A stretch of DNA of 64,000 nt, taken from Melieria omissa (Eukaryota > Arthropoda > Insecta > Diptera > Ulidiidae). This document shows positions 43,570-52,557 of the stretch, one piece after another. Numbering within the stretch: the stretch's first letter is position 1; the number at the start of each line of letters is the position of its first letter. The position numbers were made by a program, and so were the translations under genes. The DNA is taken from NCBI GenBank assembly GCA_963971225.1, contig OZ020270.1:70004932-70068931 (forward strand). The letters run 5' to 3'. Under the pieces are notes generated by a model. The model was given only the letters and a program-made list of their open reading frames with translations, was not told where the DNA came from and made no database searches.

Positions 43570-44984
43570 TTAGTTTAACGACTCGTCGTCCTCAGCCCGG
43601 CGCTTGTTGGCTGGGCCTCGATTGTCAGTATTCCTCGCTTCAGGCGATTGCGATCGAGAACGGGAACGCCTCTTCCGTTGACGGCAGTCTCGTGATATGT
43701 GACCCTGCTTGCCGCATGCCCAACAAACAATTTTAGAGGATTGGCCGTGGCCTGCCTGGTGTCTCAGAGCTTATGGCCTGGATCGAAATGTCGCTGTCCG
43801 ACTGGATTTGGCGTATCCTTGCAGGTGCATACCGATTGCCTCCAATCCATGTCGCCTCATATGTCATCACGCTGGTTACCGTCTCTTTAAATGTCGACTT
43901 GCCCATCATCAACGCACTGCGACGTGTCTCGGGATCATGAAGACCTTCAATGAACGACTCAATCTTCATCCTCTCTAGATCATCAGCGCCGAATTTTGGG
44001 TAGCACAACTGTACGAGCCGCTCAATTGCTGCTGCATATGTCTGCAGCGCCTCGTTGGCTCTTTGCCTGCGGTTCTTCAGCTCACAGTAGTACAGCGTAT
44101 GGTTGTGCTCGTTGCTGTACTTCGCTGCCAATGCTCTCATGACGGTCTCGTACTCACTTCGTAAACATTCTGGAAGTGATCTCATTATCTCAGCCGCAGG
44201 CCGAGGTAATCCGACCCTACCTGATATCGGTCCTCTGATTTTCCAAAGCAGCTAAGTCGAATTGCAGTTTAAATGTATCGAACGGCGTAGCACCATCATA
44301 AGTAGGCACTTCTGTTCGGGTGGCGAAACTTTCCGGAACCGGCGGCAAACATTCTCGTGGCTGTACCTCTCTAAGCCGCTCATCGATTTTCCTGTTTACC
44401 GAATCCTCCAGACTGTCAACTCGTTTGTCCCACTTGTCCATTCGCGTCTCAAGATGTTCAACTTTCCCGTTCAGTCTATCGGAAATTTCCTCCACCTTCT
44501 GCTCTATGCGCGCAGAATTTGTCGCCATTTCTCGGTTGCACGCTTCCATTTGCTCCGATAATTCACGGGTCGCTGTTTCCATTCTTGCTATTTCTTGATT
44601 CGTAGTTTCCAGTTTCGCTGCCATTTGCGCCGACATTTCGCGATTTTCATTTTCCATTTTGGCTGCCATTTCACGGTTGGAAGTCTCAAACATGCCTTTA
44701 AGTGCAACCATTAACTGGCTCATGTCCAATGCTTGTAGTGACGCAGCCGCTGCAGTCGTACTTTGCAGTGACGCAGCACCAGCAGGCGATTCCTCCACCT
44801 TGGCCGACGCCTCTTGTTCCTGCGTCCCGAACTCGTGTGCAGCCCAATCGATATCGATGCCTCGTGATTCACACGCCTCTCGCAAGCGCAGCTGCAACAC
44901 CACCTTTCCGCCAGCAGTCGGCAAATTCCAGGGAGCCAGCTCCTTCTTCAGCTGGTCCACCTTCAACAGCTCAAGTTTAACCAT
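43570..44984 (-). pseudogene. gag: Gypsy-3 Gag with SAP-like N-terminus and coiled coil
   Basis: From ATG 44984: residues 1-40 (LLKVDQLKKELAPWNLPTAG) fit a SAP-type helix-extended loop-helix motif, known elsewhere for DNA binding. Residues about 90-215 are a long heptad-rich coiled coil. A stop at 44217 breaks the capsid region, which resumes at 44185 (CLRSEYETVMRALAAKYSNE, RRSALMMGKSTFKETV) and shifts again near 43733. The gene closes with a CCHC knuckle CWACGKQGHISRDC near 43710 and an Arg/Ser-rich tail. Gypsy-4 carries the same gag in a longer form. Confidence 0.85.
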
Positions 44985-45037
44985 GTCTGCGTTTTTATAA
45001 TTTTATTTATTTATTTTGTTTATCTTCAGTAACACAA

Positions 45038-45055
45038 TCCTGACTTCTGACACCA
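45038..45055 (-). promoter_or_regulatory. Gypsy-3 primer-binding site (tRNA-Leu type)
   Basis: On the minus strand reads TGGTGTCAGAAGTCAGG, two bases from the 5' LTR. It resembles the 3' end of tRNA-Leu (ending CTTCTGACACCA). The same site occurs in Gypsy-4. Confidence 0.8.
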
Positions 45056-45057
45056 AA

Positions 45058-45450
45058 TGTTACGAAAATTACTTCACAGGTCCGTTTGGATTGGTTTTGA
45101 AAATAAAACAACTTCAATTACTCAGCAAAAATCAACAATCACTTTATTTACAGATTTACACTTCGCTTGTATCTACACTTGTTACCACTTTGCTTGCTCA
45201 ACACAGACTCGACCCCTTGCGCTGCCACTGCTGCTTTTATACCAGTTTTCTTATCACGCCGAAGTTTCTTGCAACTTCCAATTGGAAAGCGCTCGACCAT
45301 TCTCGCACAGCCCATTTCTTCGAGAACCATCCTTGCCATATCGGACTATACCAAGCGAATTTATACCAGTTTCGCTGTACTTCAAAGTGCATGCCTAAAA
45401 GTATGCTTGCAAAAGCGTTCATGCACAGCACAAAGTGCCTTTTCGTTTCA
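45058..45450 (-). repeat. Gypsy-3 5' LTR (right, 393 bp)
   Basis: Direct repeat of 40280-40672. It keeps the intact TATAAAAG box (minus strand, near 45236), as expected of the LTR that drives transcription. Confidence 0.95.
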
Positions 45451-46317
45451 ATATGCTTTAGCCTCGACTCTATTGTCGAATCTGTAAATGTAGTTGGTTG
45501 CTCACGCGGCGTCGTGTCTAGTTCGCCGTCTCTTTCTGGCGTGCGTATCGGTTGCTGATGTTGAACGCGTGGTCGGCATGACGAAATTCAACTGCTGATA
45601 TAACGGGAATTTTAACGGTTTCGACGCGGGCTATACCGTTGCCTGCCAACGGATTAGTGGCACACACGCGCTCTGCCTATCTGACCACCTAACCTACCTA
45701 ATCACCACTAGGCACTTTACCTGAGCCACTTTATTCACTGCTGGTTAGTGTCCACGCTGCAGTCTGGCCTTTGTGTTCCTCACGCCGCTGATGGACCACC
45801 TACTCGATGCGTTGCTCCAACGCTGCAGTCTCAATTTCGCACTATTTATTTGCGCGCTGCTCGCTACAGCAGGCAAATTAAGCTGCCGCTGTTCCACGTT
45901 TTCCCGCTCTAGCAAGGAATCGCAGTCGTCTGGCTGTCGCCCGATGCTTTCAAAAAGCGAAATAAATATTTGTTGCTGGTCCGGCCCCTGCAGGAGGCTT
46001 CAAATAATAACGTCGCACTTATCGCGTTCGTGTTCGCTTAGCGTTCGTCGTACGCATATACGCACGTTTTATTTCCTGGTATTAGTTACAAATTTCAATG
46101 TGATATTAGATATTAAGTTTAAACAATTTCAAATTCCACTTACGCTTTTGTGCGTCCTCCTGCCGCCGAATGTCCAAAGCCAGTGACAAGTTTTAGCTTG
46201 CCGTCGCCCATCTTGGCTTCCCCACCAGGGTGGCCTCTCGTCCTAACGAGACGGATCGGCACGGTTGCAATCCGGCGGCTGGAGTGCGCATTCACAATAA
46301 TTTTTAATAATAAACAT
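45451..46317 (-). other. BEL-3 gag start, 5' leader and unresolved sequence
   Basis: 45451-45600 continues BEL-3 Gag (TTFTDSTIESRLKH just beyond the ATAT duplication, in frame with 40277). Further right is a presumed 5' leader or LTR with no gene. Repeated CTGCAGTCT-type pieces occur near 45755 and 45823. I found no primer site or LTR partner. From about 46143 the sequence changes character; its origin is unclear until the BEL-4 integrase begins near 46318. Confidence 0.45.
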
Positions 46318-47076
46318 ATCCCAACAGAAATCGTCTCGGACTTATCAACAGACGCATTCTTGGCATCACTTTGGCGCATGATTGACAGACGAGGATGACC
46401 ATCCGACATATTTTGTGGCAACGCAACAAATTTTGTTAGAGCTAGTAATCAACTTGAAGACCTCAAGGCATTTCTGTTTAAGACAACTAATCAGAATGCA
46501 ATTGTAAAATTTTGCCAAATGAATTTATTAATTTTCACTTCATACCCCCAGAGCACTTCACTTTGGCGGTATTTGGGAAGCGTCGTGAAGTCAGCCAAGG
46601 GCCACCTCAATCGCAGCTTGATGAACACCAAGCTTACTTTCGAAGAATTATCAACAGCGGTCATCGATGTCGAAGCCATTCTCAACTCTCGGCCTATCAC
46701 ACCACTTTCTACTGATCCGAGTGACTATGAGGCGTTGACACCAAGCCATTTCCTTGTGGGCAGCGCGCTCAAGACATTACCAGACCGTAATGTTCATACT
46801 AACATTAATCATCTTAAAAAATGGGCCTGTGTCAGCAGTATCAGTTGTTTTGGCGTAAATGGACTTGTAACTATGTGGACCTATGCTCAGCCGAACGTTC
46901 CAGGTAACACGTGGGTGATTATCCCTGATGACAACTTACCACCGCAACGCTGGCAGCTGGGCAGAATCATCAATTGTGTGCCAGGGAAGGACTCATTGGT
47001 TCGAGTAGTCGATGTCCGGACTGCGAAGGGTATCATTCGACGCCCAATTCACAAATTGGCTACATTACCTCTTTGA
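46318..47076 (+). pseudogene. BEL-4 integrase C-terminal half (plus strand)
   Basis: Begins within the integrase core (SDLSTDAFLASLWRMIDRRG), has a degraded second catalytic block, a gap and frameshift near 46515-46570, then the conserved C-terminal domain: FEELSTAVIDVEAILNSRPI, SDYEALTPSHFLVGSALKTL, PQRWQLGRIINCVPGKDSLV. A stop occurs at about 46398. Ends 30 bp before the LTR. Opposite orientation to the neighbouring BEL-3. Confidence 0.88.
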
Positions 47077-47105
47077 AAGTCGAAGTCCTTTCAAGGGGGC
47101 CGGGA

Positions 47106-47720
47106 TGTTGGGTCATGCCCCAACTTTAAATATATAAGATTTTTGATGATATTGTTTTTAAAGTTTTCTATATTTTGGGTCACGCCCTAACTTGTAAATA
47201 TTTAAGATTTATAATTATATTCTCTTTAAAGTTTATATAACGATACTGTTTTTCACCTTTGCAAATGTTTAAGAATTCATATAAAAACACTGTCTTCTAG
47301 ATAAGCACACTAATTTTTGAATACAATGTTTAGCAGCAATGTTTACAAGGGAATGTTTTATAATGTAAGAACGAGTGGAAAAACAAATCAGAACGAAAAA
47401 GAACTTCCTCGAGTGCGCATCAATTTAGGAGAATCCTCTTAGATTCAACAACCAATGACTAGATGACGCGAAACTGAGAGAGGACACGGTTGCTAATTCG
47501 GTCAATCCAGGCCCCAGAGTCGCAAATTCGTTCAATCCAGGCCCCAGAGTTGATTAGGGTTCGTAAAACAAATTCGCAATACAAACGCCAGGGCACGGGT
47601 TGCTGGTGCGCTCGATGTGTATTTGTTAAAAAAGTAATGTGTTTTAATTTGCTGTTTTTTGTTTTTATGTTGTAGTGTTTTTATAGAAAACTGTTTGCAA
47701 AAATACATGGTTACTGACAA
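47106..47720 (+). repeat. BEL-4 3' LTR
   Basis: A purine-rich tract (AAGGGGGCCGGGA, 47093-47105) leads into TGTTGGGTCATGCCCC, a standard LTR start. The middle (47450-47620) matches the BEL-5 LTR in reverse, including the CAGGCCCCAGAG duplicate. The right edge is approximate. The first 300 bp differ from BEL-5. Confidence 0.7.
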
Positions 47721-47997
47721 ACTTCATAAGCAAATCTAGATGTGTTTTACAATGTTTTTATTTGAGTATTTTATGATTGCCCTTCAAGACGACAACCCCG
47801 TGACTACGATATAGCAATGAACACTAAAAGCATACCTGATTTGTGATATTTTGCAGTCTTCTTCTTGTTTGTATAAACGAAAGTGCGCCAAAAGTGGTCA
47901 ACTGCAGTCCAAATCTGCGTAAAAGTGTATAATTAACCAAATTTCAGTGATTTAAGTGCTTTATTTTCTAGAATCCTCGAGCTGCCAACCAAGACGA

Positions 47998-48081
47998 TGC
48001 CGGCCAAGAGACAATGCTTGCGAAAATGCTTGGAGAGCAAGCATCTATTCGCATTTCCGGACGGAGCAAGTGACGGTGGCA
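47998..48081 (+). pseudogene. P-element-like gene, possible first exon (THAP domain N-half)
   Basis: An ATG opens MPAKRQCLRKCLESKHLFAF followed by PDGAS: a Cys pair followed by LFAFPD is the pattern of the first half of a THAP zinc finger. The second half (Trp, then C-x2-H) is found 12.8 kb downstream after a good splice acceptor. GT dinucleotides near 48065-48083 could be the donor. The link is an inference from domain order; the intervening DNA is entirely inserted elements plus A/T-rich intron-like sequence. Confidence 0.5.
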
Positions 48082-48992
48082 GGTCTACACTTCGTCTACG
48101 CCTATATTTCTGAACAATGAGAACAATTTCTGAATAAGAACAATGCAATAGAAATCAAATCAGAAATACAGGCGTAAAGGGGAGTACATTGCATTTTGTA
48201 TTGTGTTAAGACAAGCTTTGTTGTGCACGCTGCCTTACTACATGTTGTTCGCTAAAAATGTTTCTTTTAATATTTTTAAATTCTATGTCTGGTTGTTCCG
48301 ATTTTTTAACAGATTTTGGCCGATTAACTTTATTGGAGAAAAGGTAACATTTTTATAATAAAATGTGCATCTAATGGTTTAAATAGTTAATGTGCATAAA
48401 ACCCTTCTGCTGTGTTTCGGTTAAAATGACCCAGTTACGGTGACAGACATAACTTAGTAAATCATTTGTAGTAATTTTTGACAGTTTGAATATAAAAAAA
48501 TTCACAAATGTAAACAATGCGAACATTTCTTAGTGCATTAATTTCTAACAACGCTAAAAATCGTTTTTTGCATCAAAAAAGGAGGCAATGTCTAATTGGC
48601 AATTACTGCGTACAAGAAAAACGAACGATATAGAGTGCTTGCATTTACTAAAAGAATAAACAGATATACACGTTTTTCTTTTTTTGCTTGCATTTATTAA
48701 AAGAATAAACAGATATACAGGTTTTTCTTTTTTTCCATTATAAAAAATATTGTTTTTTCTAAAATTTTTTTAAATGAAGTTTTCCTGTTAGTCAAAATCA
48801 GATTTTTAGCTGTGTTCAATAGGTTTGAATGTGTGTTTGGTGAAATGCTATATAAATACTAGGTAGCCGAGCGAAGTATTGATAGTAGCTAAATACTAAG
48901 TTGCTCACGTAGCATTTAGCTGGTATTTGGTGACACACATCCGGTATTTGTTCGATTCGTAGTAACAATACTAGATGTCTGTCACGGGTATA
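48082..48992. other. A/T-rich noncoding stretch (possible intron 1 of the P-like gene)
   Basis: No gene on either strand. Contains a tandem duplication of about 49 bp at 48637-48735 (units starting TGCTTGCATTTA) and an inverted-looking stretch around 48850-48930. Nothing else recognised. Confidence 0.5.
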
Positions 48993-49933
48993 CATTGTGA
49001 CCGAAAAGTTTCGGGATATTCTCATTTAAAATTCGCGCGCTGTATATTTTTCGATATTTTAAGTTTTTGTAGGTTGGTAGCACTGTCCTTAATTACTATG
49101 CCAAAAATGAGCGCGATCTGTCAGACAGTTTGTTTACGGCAGCTGTTGAAATCAGTTCACCTCAGTAGTGCGTTGCGATTTTGTTGAGAATTTTCTTCAA
49201 AATGAGTACCGTGAACAGGTCTCTTTAGACGTGCTTGATCGTGCCAATTCCGATCCAACTTTCATGGAACGCATCATAACTGGTGACGAGACATGGGTCT
49301 ACGAGTACGACATGCAAACAAGCCAACAATCATCGGAATGGAGAGGAAAAGACGAGCCGAAACCGAAAAAACCACGCCAAAGTCGCTCGAAAATCAAGGT
49401 AAAGCTGATTGTTTTCTTCGATATTCGTGGTGCATCATGAATTCGTCCCTGAAGGACAAACAGTCGGTAAAGACTATTATTTGACTGTTTTAAGACGTTT
49501 GCGTGAAAATATCCGCCGTAAACGGCCTCAATTGTGGAAGGATAATTCATGGATTTTTCATGACGATAATGCTCCCTCGCACCGAGCCAACATTATCAAC
49601 GATTTTAAGGCCAAACATTCAATAAATACCATCGAACAGCCACCGTATTCACCTGATCTTGCACCGTGTGACTTTTTCCTGTTTCCCAAACTCAAATTAC
49701 CACTCAGAGGAACGCGTTTTGAATCCATAGAAGACGTAAAACAGAATTCGCAGAGGGAACTCAAAGCCATACCGGAAAGCGCCTATAAAAAATGTTTTGA
49801 TGATTGGAAGAAACGTTGGCATATGTGTATCGCTTCTAATGGAGCATATTTTGAAGGAGATAAAATAAATATTGATGAAGATTAAGAATTTTGCGTTTTA
49901 TTTAAAATTTCCGGAAACTTTTCGGTCACAAGG
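48993..49933 (+). mobile_element. mariner-2: mariner element with damaged transposase
   Basis: Inverted ends TTGTGACCGAAAAGTTTC at the left and their reverse complement at the right, flanked by TA. 941 bp, so shorter than a full element of about 1.3 kb. It sits between the two putative THAP half-exons and just upstream of Gypsy-5. Confidence 0.9.
49168..49885 (+). pseudogene. mariner-2 transposase catalytic domain
   Basis: The catalytic D,D34D domain is present in two frames: ITGDETWVYEYD (first Asp) is followed by a frameshift near 49430, then WIFHDDNAPSHRA (second Asp) and YSPDLAPCDFFLFPKLK (third Asp). The N-terminal DNA-binding helices are missing or unreadable, with only a short lead-in before the first Asp. 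A dead transposase of a mariner subfamily different from mariner-1 and mariner-3. Confidence 0.92.
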
Positions 49934-50015
49934 TAATTCACTAACTTTGATATTTTGTTTTATTGTAATTTAATGACAAATTTAAATAATTCACGCTCAA
50001 GTGCATGGTTCTGCA

Positions 50016-50362
50016 AGTTAACACAAGTTAGCACGTGTCGCAGCGTCAGCACCTTTAGTAACAGGAGATATTTCACAATTCGGTGCAATAATGCACCTGT
50101 GGGGAGTCAAGGCCATGGGCCGTCGCAGACGAGCAGCTTACGCAACACTTGCGTCGCTGCCCTACGCGGAAGGTTTGTAGCTTGCGACTGGAGCCGGGAT
50201 ACGGCAGTCGAGTTTGGGTTGGGATAATGTTAAGTCGCTTAATCCAGTGTTAAGTCGTTGAATCCTAAATAAACTTTTATAACGTAACCCATTGGTGTTT
50301 GAATTAATGAGCTGATGGCTCTTCATTTTTTTTAAATGTACAAAACTAAGAAAACATTAACT
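50016..50362 (+). repeat. Gypsy-5 5' LTR (347 bp)
   Basis: Matches the two parts of the 3' LTR (58053-58075 and 60186-60538), with a deletion of about 30 bp near 50031 relative to that copy. Followed directly by the primer site. Confidence 0.93.
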
Positions 50363-50380
50363 GGCGCCCGAGCAGGGACC
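50362..50380 (+). promoter_or_regulatory. Gypsy-5 primer-binding site
   Basis: TGGCGCCCGAGCAGGGACC, sharing its first T with the end of the LTR. It fits a lysine tRNA primer. The leader after it (50381-50786) contains three to four tandem copies of an AACAGTGACAGTGAA-type repeat (50430-50550) and no gene. Confidence 0.85.
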
Positions 50381-50786
50381 TGGTGTGGTGAAAGTGAAAA
50401 ATTAAAAATAAGAGGAAAGGAACAGTGATAGTGAAAACTTACAAATAAAAGAAAAGGAAACAGTGACAGTGAAAAAGTAAAATTGGAAAAAAGGAAACAG
50501 TGACAGTGAAAAAGTAAAATTGAAAAAAAAGGGAAACAGTGACAGTGAAGAAGTGAAGTCCTTGCCATTAAGCACTGCTGGACTAGTGCTTCCTACATTA
50601 AAAAAAAGAAGATAATTGAGAATAAAAAGGGGCTGAGAAATTAGCGATTCGTTGCTGCTGCCATCGCTGCTTCAGGAAAGTGTGCATCCCGGAAATTACT
50701 GAAATTTTTCCAGACGATTGAGGACGTCGAATGTTAAAGGTCCTGTAAGTTCTATTTTCTCTGTAAACATTTTAATTCCGATTTAG

Positions 50787-52557
50787 ATGGAGGAGCTACG
50801 GGTTATGGTGACAAACCTGACGGGGGCGGTGAACGCCCTTCTTGAGAAAACCAACACCCTGGAGAGGCGCGTTTCGCTGTTGGACTCGTTCAGTTCGCAG
50901 CTTGCCTCCGCTGGGGGTAACTAGGACACGCCCACGGCCACAGAAGAGGAGGAACGTGCCCCTTCCACGGAGGCTGATTTGAAGGAAATCAGTCGATTAC
51001 CCGACTGCGTGAGAGAGCTCCAAATTTTCGACGGGAATCCCGTGCAATACGTTTCCTGGGTCCACGCGGTTGAATCAATCTTGTCCGATTTCAAGGTAGT
51101 GAAAGGGAAGCCCCTTTACCGGGCGATTCTCCATCACGTAAGGCAGAAGGTTAGGGGAGCGGCCGACGCTGCATTGATGTCATACATATTCGACACCAAC
51201 TGGCCGAAAATTAAGGAGTGCCTGTCGCTCCACTACGCAGATAAGCGCGATATTAGGACGCTGGAGCACCAGCTGCACCAGTTGTCCCAAAAAGGCACAC
51301 GCCTGGACGAATTTTATGCGGCTGTAAATCACCAGTTTTCGCTGATCATAAACAAGATCAAGACAGAGTCCTACACGGAAGAAACAATCAGGGTGCTCGT
51401 TGACACCTATCGCAGCCGTGCACTCGACGTCTTCATTCGCGGTCTAAATGGCGACTCATCTAGGATGCTCCTGGTGCACCGCCCGAAAACGCTACCAGAG
51501 GCATACTCCGCCTACCTCAAATTAGAAAAGGCAGACACACAAGCAAAAAATGTTGCAGAAAGCCCATTCATAGGACCGGGCCCGATGTTTGGATTCGGCA
51601 AAACCGACCTAAAACAGGACATCCACAAATGGATCCAGAGGCAAAAACAAAAATACTGGAACAATATTGAGGGACTACGTCACTCGAAAAGATTCCTAAA
51701 TTTTAACACAAAACGAGCCCAAACTGCTTCACTTCTAAGCAGAAGACAGCTCAAAATCCTATGTGGCGCCCTAACCGGCCATTATTCTTGCAACTACCAC
51801 CTTCATGAACTAGGCTTGGTCATCGACAAAACGTGCAGATACTGCAATGAGGTCGACGAAACAATGGAACACGTTATCATAAACTGCCCCGCCCTGGCAC
51901 ACAGACGTGCAAAGTTTCTAGGGAAACATATTCTCGGTGATGAGGACCTGATGCAAATATCGCAGAAAGGTCTGATTCAATACCTGAGCACATAAAACAC
52001 CAGATGATTCAAGGGGCACAATAAACTTACTAGGTTGCAGTGCGCGAGGGCATTGTCCCTACCCATTATCATTACATTACATTACATACCTCGAATTACA
52101 AAATGTGAATCTGCGAAATCTTGTGATCCACACGGCACAAACGAACAATCGCGTGGTGGTGCCTGTGAATAACGTACCAAGCCACACTCACGCCTTAAAT
52201 GGTGGCAAACCTCCACAGTTACCGCCGAGGCCAACTTGGCGTCCCCATGAACATCGTTACCCATTCCCTAGGCGCGATCGTCCTTTTGGACGCGATGGTA
52301 ATTAACACGCTGTGCCGCGCCCCCCTGTTGGGAGAATGGAGGTCGACCAATCTGTACAGACGCGCAGGGTGAACTACGTGAATCGACCAAATCCCTTCAA
52401 ACGCGGCGCTCAATCGGAAAATCTCCCACGCAAACAGCAAAGGCTTTTTCACACGGTGTCGGGGGAAAATGATGCAAGCAGCGGTGACCAGGATATGGCG
52501 AATAACGGGAAACCGGAGGATTTTTTATCCACCGGACATCTAGCGTACCTTACATAG
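50787..52557 (+). pseudogene. gag: Gypsy-5 gag, with stop and LINE insertion
   Basis: ATG at 50787; a TAG at 50922 stops the frame after 45 codons, and the same frame reopens behind it. The capsid region (RELQIFDGNPVQYVSWVHAV, RRLRTLEHQLHQL-like helices, YRSRALDVFIRGLNGD) runs to 51524, where LINE-3 is inserted. Gag resumes at 52087 with a Pro/Arg/Asn-rich tail, a further stop near 52301 and an end near 52557. The Gag of these elements forms the particle core. This copy cannot make it. Confidence 0.88.
51525..52086 (+). mobile_element. LINE-3: 3' end of a non-LTR element inserted in gag
   Basis: A 562-bp fragment with a 12-bp target duplication TACCTCAAATTA / TACCTCGAATTA (51513-51524 and 52087-52098, one mismatch) and a tail of ATTAC repeats. 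It encodes, in frame with gag, the C-terminal part of a LINE ORF2 (R1/LOA/Jockey type): LSRRQLKILCGALTGHYSCN and a CRYCNEVDETMEHVIINC cysteine-histidine knuckle. Strong 5' truncation, as is usual in target-primed insertion. Confidence 0.9.

Larger units (their letters stand above)
40280..45450 (-). mobile_element. Gypsy-3: young, complete-length Ty3/gypsy element
   Basis: 393-bp LTRs (TGTTACGAAAATT ... TTTTCGTTTCA) with about four differences by eye, flanked by ATAT (40276-40279 and 45451-45454). The element sits in the gag gene of BEL-3. The primer site fits tRNA-Leu. It lost function through a stop in the reverse transcriptase, a gag break, a protease break and an in-frame deletion between RNase H and integrase. 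Confidence 0.95.

Noticed and set aside
45016..45558. 180-codon plus-strand frame over the Gypsy-3 right LTR, also present over the left LTR
   Set aside because: Antisense to the LTR, repeated only because LTRs are repeated.
46143..46317. Sequence before the BEL-4 integrase as part of the integrase
   Set aside because: Translation in that frame does not show the expected core motifs; origin left open.
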